A stretch of 64,000 nucleotides of DNA from UBA2357 sp041916775 (GCA_041916775.1 JAYRYZ010000001.1:62001-126000); one strand, 5' to 3'. Shown: positions 17,143-28,425, numbered from the stretch's first letter. Notes: a model not told the origin generated them from the sequence alone. Numbers and translations are program-made.

Positions 17143-17612
17143 TATTCGCGGTGGTAGGGGTGGTTTTGCAGTACCGTCCAGGCGCGATAGAGGGCTTCGG
17201 CGAGCAGTGGGCGCACGAGCGCGTGGGGGAGGGTCAGGCTGGACAGGCGCAGCGATTCGGCGGCGCTCTGCTTGATCGAGGGCGCGAGGCCGTCCGGTCC
17301 GCCGACGATCAGCGCGACGTCGTCGCCGCGCTCGCGCCAGCGTGCGAGCCAGCGCGAGAGTTCCGTGGTGTCGATGTTGCGGCCGTGTTCGTCGAGCACG
17401 ACGCGGTGGCAGCGCGGCGGCAGTGCGGACTCGATGCGTGCAGCCTCGGCGCTCATCATCGCGGTGACCGTCTTGCCGGTGGTACGCGGCTCGGCCTTCA
17501 CCTCGATCAGCTGCAGGGCCATTTCGCGCGGCATGCGCCGGGCGAACTCGTCGAACCCGGCCTCCACCCAGCCGGGCATGCGGGTTCCGACTGCGACGAC
17601 GAGGAGCTTCAA
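17142..17612 (-). CDS. rlmH: 23S rRNA pseudouridine-1915 N3-methyltransferase RlmH
   Basis: SPOUT-class methyltransferase modifying helix 69 of 23S rRNA. 156 aa, normal length. MKLLVVAVGTRMPGWVE at the N-terminus, the SAM-binding knot LIVGGPDGL near residue 103 and the C-terminal RPLLAEALYRAWTVLQNHPYHRE (YHRE ending) are diagnostic. The start codon is TTG at 17610-17612. It lies next to rsfS and nadD, the widely conserved ribosome-maturation cluster, on the same strand. A REP-like inverted repeat begins right at its stop codon. Confidence 0.95.
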   Translation of the reverse strand: MKLLVVAVGTRMPGWVEAGFDEFARRMPREMALQLIEVKAEPRTTGKTVTAMMSAEAARIESALPPRCHRVVLDEHGRNIDTTELSRWLARWRERGDDVALIVGGPDGLAPSIKQSAAESLRLSSLTLPHALVRPLLAEALYRAWTVLQNHPYHRE

Positions 17613-17639
17613 GCCGCGAAAGCGTCGTGAGGTGGGGGA

Positions 17640-18005
17640 TCAGCGCCCGGCGGCCGCGCGCGCCAGCGGGCGGCGCGTGCTGGCGTTGCCGGACCACAGC
17701 TCTTCGATGTTGTAGTAACTGCGCACCGCCGGCTGCATGATGTGGACGACCACGTCGCCCAGATCGACCAGCACCCATTCGCCGGTTTCCTCGCCTTCGG
17801 TGGAGACGACCTCGAAGCCGGCTTCCCGAGCCTTGTCCTGCACGTTGCGCGCGAGTGCGCGGGTCTGGCGGTTGGAGTCGCCGCTGGCGACGATGACGCG
17901 GTCGAACAGCGGGGTGAGGCGGGAGGTGTCGATGACCTCGATGTCCTTGGCCTTGATGTCTTCGAGGGCGTCGACGACGATGCTTTCCAGAGTCTTGTTA
18001 TCCAT
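17640..18005 (-). CDS. rsfS: ribosomal silencing factor RsfS
   Basis: Binds ribosomal protein uL14 and blocks subunit joining when nutrients are short. 121 aa. The family core is visible: the N-terminal helix LESIVVDALEDIKAKDIEVI, VIVASGDSNRQTRALARNV around residues 37-55, GEWVLVDLGDVVVHIM around residues 75-90 and YYNIEELW. It follows nadD by 5 bases and precedes rlmH, the conserved nadD-rsfS-rlmH order, so the three are surely one transcript. Confidence 0.95.
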   Translation of the reverse strand: MDNKTLESIVVDALEDIKAKDIEVIDTSRLTPLFDRVIVASGDSNRQTRALARNVQDKAREAGFEVVSTEGEETGEWVLVDLGDVVVHIMQPAVRSYYNIEELWSGNASTRRPLARAAAGR

Positions 18006-18010
18006 TGGGC

Positions 18011-18721
18011 TCAGCGGTAGAGGTTGTGCTGGTCAATATAGTCGAGGACTGCGTCCGGGGCCAGATAGCGGGCGCCATGGCCGGCATGGATGAGGTCGCG
18101 GATCAGCGAAGCCGAGATCGCCAGCGGGGTCATGTCGAAGGGCATGATGCAGCCGGCTGGCGCGTCGGCCAGCGCCGCCGGGTCACGCACGATTCGGCTG
18201 CGGCACACCTCGGCCAGTGCCGGCGCGAGCTCGCCCGGCCAGCAGCGTTCGTGCGGCGCGAAGCCGGGCCGGTTGGCGACGGCGATGTGCGCGAGCGCGA
18301 ACAGGTCTTGCCAGCGGTGCCAGCCGGGCAGGCCGTTGAAGGCGTCGGCGCCGAGGATCAGCACCAGCGGCCGCTGCGGGCCGAAGCGCGCGCGCAGGCG
18401 CTCCAGCGTGACCACGGTGTAGCTCTTCTCGCTCGCGCGCACCTCGCCGTCGTCGATCTCGAGCGTGGCGTTGCCGGCGATCGCCAGCCTGGCCATCGCG
18501 AGGCGATGCGTGGCCGAGGACATCGGCGTGCCACGATGCGGCGGATTGCCCGCCGGGATCAGGCACAGCCGTGCCAGCCCGAGGGTGGTGCGGGCTTCTT
18601 CTGCAAGGCGCAGATGGCCGAAGTGGATCGGGTCGAAGGTACCGCCCAGGATGCCGACCGGTCCGTCCGGCGCGTTCAGCCCGTTTGCGTCCGTCGCCGC
18701 CTCAGTCGTCGATGGTTTCAT
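18011..18721 (-). CDS. nadD: nicotinate-nucleotide adenylyltransferase
   Basis: Makes deamido-NAD from nicotinate mononucleotide and ATP. 236 aa from the ATG at 18719-18721. The nucleotidyltransferase motif GGTFDPIHFGHLRLAEEA is near residue 25, PAGNPPHR near residue 57, and the C-terminal ISASLIRDLI is the ISSTxIR-like motif of the family. Its start lies inside the last 20 bases of the preceding BPSS1780-family gene, so coupled translation is likely. It leads the nadD-rsfS-rlmH run. Confidence 0.94.
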   Translation of the reverse strand: MKPSTTEAATDANGLNAPDGPVGILGGTFDPIHFGHLRLAEEARTTLGLARLCLIPAGNPPHRGTPMSSATHRLAMARLAIAGNATLEIDDGEVRASEKSYTVVTLERLRARFGPQRPLVLILGADAFNGLPGWHRWQDLFALAHIAVANRPGFAPHERCWPGELAPALAEVCRSRIVRDPAALADAPAGCIMPFDMTPLAISASLIRDLIHAGHGARYLAPDAVLDYIDQHNLYR

Positions 18722-19484
18722 CGACCGTCCGGACCTCGAACACCTCGCGCGCGTTGCGATAGAAGCTTGCGAACAGGATGGGCAGCAGCACCAGCGGCAT
18801 CGCCGCGACCAGCAGCGAGGCGATGAGCGGCACGATCGCCCCGACGATGCCCAGCACAAGCCCTGGCACGAGGCCGCCGACCACCATCAGCGCGATCGCG
18901 AACCCGAGGAAGGAACGCCAGTTGCGTGCGCAGGCGACGAAGCTGAAGAACATCGCCTTGGGTGCCGAAACCCCCCACCAACCCACCAGGATGGGGGCGA
19001 ACCAGTAGGCCATCATCACCGGCGTCGAGAGCCCGATCGCGACCAGCAGCGCCGGCATCACGTTGGCGAGTTCGAAGGTGTCGGTCTCCGGGTCGAACTC
19101 GCCCTTCAGGATCGCGAGCAGGGTGCCGTCATCGAACAGCATCGTCGCGCCGAACACGAGCAGGCTGCCGACCAGGTACAGGCCGCCCACCATGAAGAGC
19201 GCCGGGAGCTTCTTCTTGTCGCGGAAACCGGAAAAGAGGATCTCCGGCCCCGCCGGGGTGCGATTCTCGATTGCGCGGCAGGCGTTGAGCACGCCGAGCG
19301 ACAGCACCGGCATCAGCATCGACGCGATCGGCTGGCCGATCAGCGGTAGCGCACTCACCAACACGATCGAGAGCAGGTAGCCGAAGGTTGCCAGCGTCAT
19401 CAGCGCGGGATTCTTGCGCCACAGCAGGAAACCGTCGCGTAACCAGGCCCAGCCGCGCTGGAAGGGGAGTTGTCTAGCTTGCAT
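18702..19484 (-). CDS. BPSS1780-family inner-membrane protein
   Basis: 260 aa protein with about six hydrophobic segments and the N-terminal GWAWLRDGFLLWRKNPALMT characteristic of the BPSS1780 family found in betaproteobacteria. The end EVFEVRTVDETIDD overlaps the nadD start by 20 bases. Function unknown; placed between thrB and nadD as in other betaproteobacteria. Confidence 0.82.
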   Translation of the reverse strand: MQARQLPFQRGWAWLRDGFLLWRKNPALMTLATFGYLLSIVLVSALPLIGQPIASMLMPVLSLGVLNACRAIENRTPAGPEILFSGFRDKKKLPALFMVGGLYLVGSLLVFGATMLFDDGTLLAILKGEFDPETDTFELANVMPALLVAIGLSTPVMMAYWFAPILVGWWGVSAPKAMFFSFVACARNWRSFLGFAIALMVVGGLVPGLVLGIVGAIVPLIASLLVAAMPLVLLPILFASFYRNAREVFEVRTVDETIDD

Positions 19485-19520
19485 AGGACTCGTCAGGTTC
19501 TCGCCGGCATTTCGCCGGGT

Positions 19521-20465
19521 TCAACGCCCGGGCAGCGGGAGCGTGGCGCGGATGCGCTGCCTGAGGATATCGCGAAAGACGTCGGGATCGTGCACCAGCA
19601 CCATCTCACCGGGTTTCGGCAGGTGCTTGTCCTCGGCGCGCGACAGCCAGAAGCGCAGCGCCGCGGCGCGCAGCATCGCCGGCCAGCAGCGGCGCTCCTC
19701 GTCGCTGAAGGGGCGTTCGGCATGGTAGGCCGCCAGCAGCGCGTTGCAGCGTCCCGGCTCCAGCGCGCCATCGGGCAGGATGCACCAGTCGTTGACGGTG
19801 ACCGCGACGTCGTACAGCAGCGCGTCGTGGCCGGCAAAGTAGAAGTCGATCACGCCGCCGATGTAGTCGCCGTCCCACAGCACGTTGTCGCGGAAGAGGT
19901 CGGCGTGCACCGCGCCATGCGGCAGGCCGGAATAGTCCTGCCCGGACTGGAAGCGCAGTTCCTCGTTGAGCAGCGCCTCCTCGTCGGCCGGAAGCAGCCC
20001 CTGCAGGCGTGCCGCGGTGCGGATGCGCCACTGCGGGCCGCGCGGGTTCTCCTGGCGACGGCCGTAGGACTGCCCGGCGAGATGCAGACCCGCGAGCATC
20101 GCGCCGACCCGCGCGCACTGCGCTTCGCTCGGCTCGGTGACCGAGCGTCCGTTGAGGCGCGCCACCAGCGCGGCAGGGCGGTCGCTGAGGGTGCCGAGGT
20201 ACTCGTTGTCGCGGTTGGCGATCGGCGCGGGCACCGGCAGCCCGTGATGGGCGAGGTGCGCCATCAGGTAGAGGTAGTAGGGCAGCTCGGCGCGCGGAAT
20301 CGATTCGAACAGCGTCAGCACGTAGCGGCCGAGCGTGGTCGTGACGAAGAAGTTGCTGTTCTGCACACCGGCGGAGATGCCCTGCAGTTCCACCGGGCGG
20401 CCAATTGCATAGCCGCCCAGCCAGCGTGCGAGATCTGCGTCGGAGACGGGGGTGAAGACGGACAT
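19521..20465 (-). CDS. thrB: homoserine kinase (ThrB2, choline/aminoglycoside kinase fold)
   Basis: Phosphorylates homoserine for threonine synthesis. 314 aa from the ATG at 20463-20465 (MSVFTPVSDADLARWLGGYA). It belongs to the eukaryotic-kinase-like ThrB type of beta- and alphaproteobacteria, unrelated to the GHMP-kinase ThrB of E. coli: GISAGVQNSNFFVTT is the nucleotide-binding hairpin, HGAVHADLFRDNVLW (near residue 190) the catalytic HxDlxxxN loop, and GVIDFYFAGHD the metal-binding DF motif. Alone among its neighbours in amino acid metabolism. Confidence 0.93.
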   Translation of the reverse strand: MSVFTPVSDADLARWLGGYAIGRPVELQGISAGVQNSNFFVTTTLGRYVLTLFESIPRAELPYYLYLMAHLAHHGLPVPAPIANRDNEYLGTLSDRPAALVARLNGRSVTEPSEAQCARVGAMLAGLHLAGQSYGRRQENPRGPQWRIRTAARLQGLLPADEEALLNEELRFQSGQDYSGLPHGAVHADLFRDNVLWDGDYIGGVIDFYFAGHDALLYDVAVTVNDWCILPDGALEPGRCNALLAAYHAERPFSDEERRCWPAMLRAAALRFWLSRAEDKHLPKPGEMVLVHDPDVFRDILRQRIRATLPLPGR

Positions 20466-20536
20466 GTTTGACTGAGGATTGCGGTTTGGTGCCGGGAAAC
20501 CCCGGGGCACGTCAGGGCCGGCAGATCAAGGCCGGC

Positions 20537-20869
20537 TCACCAGGAGCGGATCACCCACATCGGCACCGACAGCGTCGGCTGCATGTCCTGATAGGGCACG
20601 AGCACACCGTCGCCCTTCGGGTCGATCAGGTAATAGGGCACGCCGTGCGGCGGCGTCACCTTGACCATGTAGCGCTTGCCGCGGATGCGGTATTCCTCGA
20701 CCGTGTCCTCGCCGCGCTTGGTGATCGTGACTTCCGGTTCGAGGTCCTCGCCGGCCGCGGCGGGCGGCGGCGGCGGCTCGGGGATCGGCTCCAGCGCCTG
20801 CGGCTGCTGCGCATGCAGGGTCGTTGCGAGAGTGGCCAGGGCGAAAGGCAGAATCAGCTTGCGGTACAT
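20537..20869 (-). CDS. DUF2782 family exported protein
   Basis: 110 aa with a clear signal peptide (MYRKLILPFALATLATTLHA, cleavage after residue 20), a proline-rich linker (PIPEPPPPPAAA) and a small C-terminal domain containing EVTITKRGEDTVEEYRIRGK and YYLIDPKGDG, the DUF2782 pattern. Function unknown; the family is encoded between thrB and polA in betaproteobacteria, as here. Confidence 0.85.
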   Translation of the reverse strand: MYRKLILPFALATLATTLHAQQPQALEPIPEPPPPPAAAGEDLEPEVTITKRGEDTVEEYRIRGKRYMVKVTPPHGVPYYLIDPKGDGVLVPYQDMQPTLSVPMWVIRSW

Positions 20870-20984
20870 CGTGGTCTCGAATCGTCGTGAACTGGCGCGA
20901 TTCTAGCCCGGAACACCCCGCCGTGCGCGCTGCCCCCGGGCGGTGGCGGTGTGCAAGTCGTTTCCGGACATGTCGGGGCGCCGC

Positions 20985-21710
20985 TCACAGGTTGAGCATC
21001 AGCTCGTGTTCGTCGGGAAGCGGCAGGAAGCCGCGCGTCTCGTAGTGCTTGAAGATCGCCTCCACAACGTCCTCGGGCTTGTCGATGATCTGGATGAGGT
21101 CGAGATCCTCGGGGTTGATCATGCGCTCGGCGACGAGCCTGTCCTTGAACCAGTCGAGCAGACCCTGCCAGAACGGCGCATGCACCAGGATGATCGGGAT
21201 CTTGCGGCTCTTGCCGGTCTGGATCAGCGTCATCGCCTCGAGCAGTTCGTCGAGCGTGCCGAAGCCGCCCGGCATCACCACATAGGCCGAGGCGAACTTC
21301 ACGAACATGAACTTGCGCGCGAAGAAGTGCTGGAAGGTCTGGGAGATGTCCTGGTAGGGGTTCGAGCCCTGCTCCATCGGCAGCTGGATGTTGAGACCGA
21401 TGGACGGGCTCTTGCCGAAGTAGGCCCCCTTGTTGGCCGCCTCCATGATGCCCGGGCCGCCGCCGGAGATCACCGCGAAGCCGGCGTCGGAGAGCTGGCG
21501 CGCGATCTTCTCTGTGAGCATGTAGTAGAGGTGGTCGGGCGGGGTGCGTGCGCTGCCGAAGATCGACACCGCCGGGCGGATCGCGTTGAGCCTTTCGGTG
21601 GCCTCGACGAACTCTGCCATAATCCCGAAGATCCGCCAGGACTCGCGCGCGTTGAACTTGGGTGCGCCGCTGCCGGCGACGCTGCGCGGGAGTTTTTCTT
21701 TTGCGCTCAT
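20985..21710 (-). CDS. LOG-family protein (putative nucleotide 5'-monophosphate nucleosidase)
   Basis: 241 aa member of the LOG/TIGR00730 family, which hydrolyses nucleoside monophosphates to base and ribose 5-phosphate and is often misannotated as lysine decarboxylase. The signatures GGGPGIMEAANKGA (around residues 84-97) and PGGFGTLDELLEAMTLIQ (around residues 149-166) with the catalytic Arg/Glu pair are intact. Whether the product serves in nucleotide salvage or cytokinin-like signalling is not visible. It diverges from polA. Confidence 0.88.
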   Translation of the reverse strand: MSAKEKLPRSVAGSGAPKFNARESWRIFGIMAEFVEATERLNAIRPAVSIFGSARTPPDHLYYMLTEKIARQLSDAGFAVISGGGPGIMEAANKGAYFGKSPSIGLNIQLPMEQGSNPYQDISQTFQHFFARKFMFVKFASAYVVMPGGFGTLDELLEAMTLIQTGKSRKIPIILVHAPFWQGLLDWFKDRLVAERMINPEDLDLIQIIDKPEDVVEAIFKHYETRGFLPLPDEHELMLNL

Positions 21711-21790
21711 GATGTCGTTCTCATCGGTTCGTTCGTTTCGCCCGGTGCCCAGATCGCGGCACCTTCACTTCATTCCGGGGACCACCTGCC

Positions 21791-24535
<2,745 letters not shown>

Positions 24536-24579
24536 GCGGGGGGCGGCGTGAGCACGGATGAGATGAAGGCCTGGCGCTG

Positions 24580-24987
24580 ATGCCCTCGGTCGATACCAAC
24601 GTCCTCGTGCGTTATCTGGTGCGCGATGACCTGGAGCAGTACGAGCAAGCGGTTGAGTGCATCCGGAGGGCGCTCGCCGCAGGTGAGAACATCCACATCA
24701 CCCGGACCGTGACCCTGGAACTCGAATGGGCGCTGAGGTCTCGGTACCGCTTCGACAAACCGACCGTCCTTGGGACGCTGCGAGCACTTCTCGAGGCACG
24801 GAATGTGTCATTCGAGGCAGAAGGGGCGGTCGAGTACGCGTGCTAGCTGTACGAGCATGGCGCAGCGGACTTTGCTGGTGCGCTGCACCTTGCGTGTTGC
24901 AGCGCAGAGCAGGCGCTCCCGTTTCTGACCTTCGATGAGAAAGCTGCCCGGCTGACGGGCGCACGCCGAGTAGCTGCCACGTCCTGA
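24580..24987 (+). pseudogene. PIN-domain toxin gene interrupted by an in-frame TAG
   Basis: The first 88 codons encode a PIN-domain start (SVDTNVLVRYLVRDDLEQYE, with the first catalytic Asp, and TRTVTLELEWALRSRY with a Glu). A TAG at 24844-24846 stops translation, but the same frame continues for 46 codons (LYEHGAADFAGALHLACC and FLTFDEKAARLTGARRVA) with the remaining acidic motifs, ending at TGA 24985-24987. The joined product of about 134 aa is a typical complete PIN toxin, so a single amber mutation has inactivated it. Ten codons just upstream (24548-24580) end in a TGATG overlap with this start and may be the tail of a lost antitoxin. Confidence 0.8.
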
Positions 24988-25188
24988 CGGTACAAGTACA
25001 CGTACGCGGGGGCGCCGACTGCCTGCGAGCGCGTGCCCTGGGATAGAGTTCCCCGTGCGCTCGGCGCCGAGATGAGAAAGGCAACCTCGGTGTGGGCTGG
25101 AGCTCTGCATGTGGTGCAACGATGGTGATCTGCGACGCCGACGAGGCGACGTCGGCTAGCAGTTTCGGCGCTGGTGCTAGCCCGGCAG

Positions 25189-25220
25189 AAAAAGAAAAGG
25201 GGCTGCATCTCTGCAACCCC
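25189..25220 (-). terminator. intrinsic terminator after tRNA-Met
   Basis: On the minus strand GGGG..TGCA pairs with TGCA..CCCC (25220-25199, loop GAGA), followed by TTTTCTTTTT (25198-25189). It lies 10 bases after the tRNA 3' end and ends its transcript. The roughly 200 bases between it and the PIN pseudogene show no gene I can support. Confidence 0.88.
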
Positions 25221-25230
25221 CTGATATTAC

Positions 25231-25307
25231 TGGTGGTGATGGGCAGAATCGAACTGCCGACCTATGGGTTATGAATCCATCGCTCTAACCGTCTGAGCTA
25301 CATCACC
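25231..25307 (-). tRNA. tRNA-Met (CAU anticodon)
   Basis: 77 nucleotides including the encoded CCA. The acceptor stem GGTGATG pairs with CATCACC, the D-arm is GCTCAGACGGTTAGAGC, the anticodon loop TTCATAA gives CAU, and the T-arm is GGCAGTTCGATTCTGCC. The first acceptor pair G-C argues against the initiator tRNA, which has an unpaired 1-72 position, so this is most likely elongator tRNA-Met; a lysidine-modified tRNA-Ile(CAU) cannot be fully excluded by eye. The anticodon stem closes with an A-C mismatch. Confidence 0.93.
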
Positions 25308-25318
25308 ACGAGCCTGCT

Positions 25319-25348
25319 AATATAGCGGGTCTGAGAACTTGGCGTCAA
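25319..25348 (-). promoter_or_regulatory. tRNA-Met promoter
   Basis: On the minus strand TTGACG (25348-25343) and TATATT (25324-25319) are 18 bases apart, about 11 bases upstream of the first tRNA base. It overlaps the untranslated region before miaB on the other strand. Confidence 0.75.
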
Positions 25349-25365
25349 CAACCCTGACGAGACCG

Positions 25366-26703
25366 ATGAAGAAACTGTATATCCGCACCTTCGGCTGCCA
25401 GATGAACGAGTACGACTCCGACAAGATGGCGGACGTGCTCGGGGTGAGCGAGGGGCTGGAAAAGACCGACAACCCCGACGAGGCCGACGTGATCCTGTTC
25501 AACACCTGCTCGGTGCGCGAGAAGGCGCAGGAGAAGGTGTTCCACGATCTCGGGCGGGTGAAGCATCTCAAGCAGCAGAATCCCGGCCTGATCATCGGCG
25601 TGGGCGGTTGCGTCGCGAGTCAGGAGGGTGAGGCGATCGTTGCGCGCGCGCCCTATGTGGACGTGGTGTTCGGGCCGCAGACGCTGCACCGGCTGCCGCA
25701 GCTGATCGAGGCACGACGCGCGAGCGGACGCTCGCAGGTGGATATCTCCTTCCCCGAGATCGAAAAGTTCGACAACCTTCCGCCTGCACGGGTGGAGGGT
25801 TCGAGCGCCTTCGTGTCGATCATGGAGGGCTGTTCCAAGTACTGCACCTTCTGCGTGGTGCCCTACACCCGCGGCGAGGAGGTCTCGCGCCCGCTGGACG
25901 ACATCCTCACCGAGGTGGCGACGCTGGCCGGGCAGGGTGTGAAGGAGGTGACGCTACTCGGCCAGAACGTGAATGCGTGGCGCGGCGCGATCACGCGCGA
26001 GGGTGGCGAACTGGGCGACTTCGCCTTCCTGCTCGAGTGCGTGGCCGAGATTCCCGGCATCGAGCGCATGCGCTACACCACCTCGCACCCGCGCGAGATG
26101 ACGCAGCGGGTGTTCGAGGCCTACGAGAAGATCCCAAAGCTGGTGAGCCATCTTCATCTGCCGGTGCAGTCGGGTTCCGACCGGGTGCTGGCGGCGATGA
26201 AGCGCGGCTATTCGGTGCTGGAGTTCAAGTCGGTGGTGCGCAAGCTGCGCGCGGCACGTCCGGATCTGTCCCTGTCCTCGGACTTCATCGTCGGTTTCCC
26301 GGGTGAGACCGAGGACGACTTCGAGAAGACGATGCGGCTCATCGACGAGGTGGGCTTCGATGCCTCGTTCAGCTTCATCTACAGCGCACGCCCCGGCACG
26401 CCCGCGGCCGACATGGCTGATCCGGTGCCGCAGGAGACCAAGCTGAGGTGGCTTGCGCGCCTGCAGAAGCGCATCGACGAGCAGGCGCAGGCGATCAGCC
26501 AGGCCATGGTGGGGAGGGTCGAGCGGGTGCTGGTGGAGGGGCTGTCGCGCAAGCGCGACAACGAGCTTGCCGGGCGCACCGACAACAACCGCATCGTCAA
26601 TTTCCCGGGCAGCGCGCGGCTGGTGGGCGAGTTCGTGGATGTGACGATCACCGCGGCGGCGCCCCACAGCCTGCGCGGCGAGATCGTGGTGCGGGAGTCC
26701 TGA
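25366..26703 (+). CDS. miaB: tRNA-2-methylthio-N6-dimethylallyladenosine synthase MiaB
   Basis: Radical-SAM methylthiotransferase acting on i6A37 of tRNAs. 445 aa from the ATG at 25366 (MKKLYIRTFGCQMNEYDSDK); an in-frame TTG nine codons upstream is less likely. The N-terminal UPF0004 domain supplies three Fe-S cysteines (FGCQMN, NTCSVREKA, GGCVAS), the radical-SAM CxxxCxxC is CSKYCTFC near residue 150, and a TRAM RNA-binding domain occupies the last 65 residues. It opens a run miaB-phoH-ybeY-corC-lnt whose products mostly serve RNA maturation and the envelope. Confidence 0.96.
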   Translation: MKKLYIRTFGCQMNEYDSDKMADVLGVSEGLEKTDNPDEADVILFNTCSVREKAQEKVFHDLGRVKHLKQQNPGLIIGVGGCVASQEGEAIVARAPYVDVVFGPQTLHRLPQLIEARRASGRSQVDISFPEIEKFDNLPPARVEGSSAFVSIMEGCSKYCTFCVVPYTRGEEVSRPLDDILTEVATLAGQGVKEVTLLGQNVNAWRGAITREGGELGDFAFLLECVAEIPGIERMRYTTSHPREMTQRVFEAYEKIPKLVSHLHLPVQSGSDRVLAAMKRGYSVLEFKSVVRKLRAARPDLSLSSDFIVGFPGETEDDFEKTMRLIDEVGFDASFSFIYSARPGTPAADMADPVPQETKLRWLARLQKRIDEQAQAISQAMVGRVERVLVEGLSRKRDNELAGRTDNNRIVNFPGSARLVGEFVDVTITAAAPHSLRGEIVVRES

Positions 26704-27681
26704 ATGGCACGGCCTATCGAACTGGTACTGGAGCCGGTGGACAACGCCCGCCTCGCCAACCTGTGCGGCGTGCTGGACGAGAACCTGCGGCAGATCGAGT
26801 CCGCCTTCGACGTGAGCATCGCGCGGCGCGGCGAGCATTTCTCGATCAGCGGCAACCCGGTGCGCGGGCAGCGCGCGGTGCGGGCCTTGCAGGCCTTCTA
26901 TGCGCGCGCGGCCGAAGAGCTGAGCCTCGACGACGTGCAGCTCGGCCTGGTGGAGCTCGGCACGACGGCCGACGCGCCGTCGGCCTCGGTCGCGGTGCCG
27001 ATGCTGATGACGCGCAAGAACGAGCTGCACGGGCGCACGCCGCGCCAGGTGGACTACCTGAAGAACATCCAGTCGCACGATGTCACCTTCGGCATCGGTC
27101 CGGCCGGCACCGGCAAGACCTACCTCGCGGTGGCGAGTGCGGTGGATGCGTTCGAGCGCCAACTGGTCGAGCGCATCATCCTCACCCGTCCGGCGGTCGA
27201 GGCGGGGGAGCGGCTGGGATTCCTGCCGGGTGACCTCGCACAGAAGGTCGACCCCTATCTGCGGCCGCTGTACGACGCACTCTACGACTTGATGGGCTTC
27301 GACCGGGTGGGCAAGCTCTTCGAGCGAGGCAGCATCGAGATCGCGCCGCTCGCCTTCATGCGCGGGCGCACCCTGAACCACGCCTTCATCATCCTCGACG
27401 AGGCGCAGAACACCACGCCCGAGCAGATGAAGATGTTCCTCACGCGCATCGGCATCGGCGCGAAGGCGGTGGTCACCGGCGACCCGACCCAGGTCGATCT
27501 GCCGCGCGGCCATCGCAGCGGGCTCCTCGAGGCGCAGGACGTGCTGGGCAACGTGCGCGGCATCGCGTTCACCGTGTTCGGCAAGGAGGATGTGGTGCGC
27601 CACCCCTTGGTGGCGCGCATTGTCGAGGCGTACGATGCGCGCTCGGCGCGCAATGCGGTGGCCGGGGACAAAAGAGACTGA
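26704..27681 (+). CDS. ybeZ: PhoH-like ATPase (YbeZ)
   Basis: 325 aa PhoH-family ATPase. N-terminal RNA-binding-like domain (residues 1-105), then Walker A GIGPAGTGKTYLAV near residue 130 and Walker B AFIILDEAQNTT near residue 230, with the conserved TRPAVEAGERLGFLPGDL between. It begins immediately after the miaB stop codon and ends 12 bases before ybeY, its usual partner in rRNA maturation and ribosome quality control; a physical YbeZ-YbeY interaction is known in E. coli. Confidence 0.93.
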   Translation: MARPIELVLEPVDNARLANLCGVLDENLRQIESAFDVSIARRGEHFSISGNPVRGQRAVRALQAFYARAAEELSLDDVQLGLVELGTTADAPSASVAVPMLMTRKNELHGRTPRQVDYLKNIQSHDVTFGIGPAGTGKTYLAVASAVDAFERQLVERIILTRPAVEAGERLGFLPGDLAQKVDPYLRPLYDALYDLMGFDRVGKLFERGSIEIAPLAFMRGRTLNHAFIILDEAQNTTPEQMKMFLTRIGIGAKAVVTGDPTQVDLPRGHRSGLLEAQDVLGNVRGIAFTVFGKEDVVRHPLVARIVEAYDARSARNAVAGDKRD

Positions 27682-27693
27682 GGCGGGCGAATC

Positions 27694-28425
27694 ATGGCAG
27701 GCAAGAAGAGAACAGGCGCGCGGATCGCGGCGGTCGACAGGCATGGCGAGGCGCGCACCCTCAAGGCCGAGTCGCTGCAGGTGGATTTCGGTGCCGCGGG
27801 CATGCTCGGCATCGGTTTCCTCGCAGGTGAGCCGCCCGGGCTGGAGCTCACCGCGCTGGGCGAGGGCGTGCGGCTGGTGGTCGAAGCGGGTGATGAGCTG
27901 CGCGTGCGCATCGTCGCGGACGAGCAGGTCGTCGAGCCGGCAGAGGTCGATGTCCATGCGCCGGTGCGCGAGCCCTTGCTCCGCCTTACCACACAGAAGG
28001 CGCTCAACGCCGCGGACAAGGCGATCGCGCCGCGCAAGCACCAGTTGCGCCGCTGGGCGCAGGCCGCGCTGCTGGGGGGTGTGGCCGAGGTGACGATCCG
28101 CCTGGTGGGCGGAAGCGAAGGGCGCGAGCTCAACCGCGAGTACCGCGGCAAGGACTACGCCACCAACGTGCTCACCTTTGTCTACGACGAGATCGCCGCG
28201 GGCGATGCGCCGCTGATGGGCGACCTCGTGCTGTGCGTGCCGGTGGTGGAGCGCGAGGCGCGCGAGCAGGGCAAGGCGCTGGAAGCACACTTCGCCCACC
28301 TGGTGGTGCATGGTATGCTGCATTTGCAGGGTTTCGATCATGAGGACGCCGTAGACGCGGAGCGCATGGAGGCCTGCGAAACCGAGATTCTCGCCGGTCT
28401 GGGCTTTGCCGACCCGTATGCCTGA
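27694..28425 (+). CDS. ybeY: endoribonuclease YbeY with an N-terminal extension
   Basis: Metal-dependent RNase needed for 16S rRNA 3' maturation. The zinc site HLVVHGMLHLQGFDHE (HxxxHxxxxxH) and RGKDYATNVLTF are intact. At 243 aa it is about 60-90 residues longer than usual: YbeY proper corresponds to roughly residue 95 onward, and residues 1-90 (starting MAGKKRTGARIAAVDRHGEA, with VRLVVEAGDELRVRIVADE) form an extra beta-rich segment I do not recognise. Coding looks continuous and an alternative GTG near codon 91 has no clear ribosome-binding site, so a fusion or acquired domain is the simplest reading. Confidence 0.9.
   Translation: MAGKKRTGARIAAVDRHGEARTLKAESLQVDFGAAGMLGIGFLAGEPPGLELTALGEGVRLVVEAGDELRVRIVADEQVVEPAEVDVHAPVREPLLRLTTQKALNAADKAIAPRKHQLRRWAQAALLGGVAEVTIRLVGGSEGRELNREYRGKDYATNVLTFVYDEIAAGDAPLMGDLVLCVPVVEREAREQGKALEAHFAHLVVHGMLHLQGFDHEDAVDAERMEACETEILAGLGFADPYA

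Noticed and set aside
24843..25208. 121-codon minus-strand frame between the PIN pseudogene and tRNA-Met
   Set aside because: Starts within the tRNA terminator region and runs antisense over the pseudogene; the translation is Ser/Arg/Ala-rich without domains.
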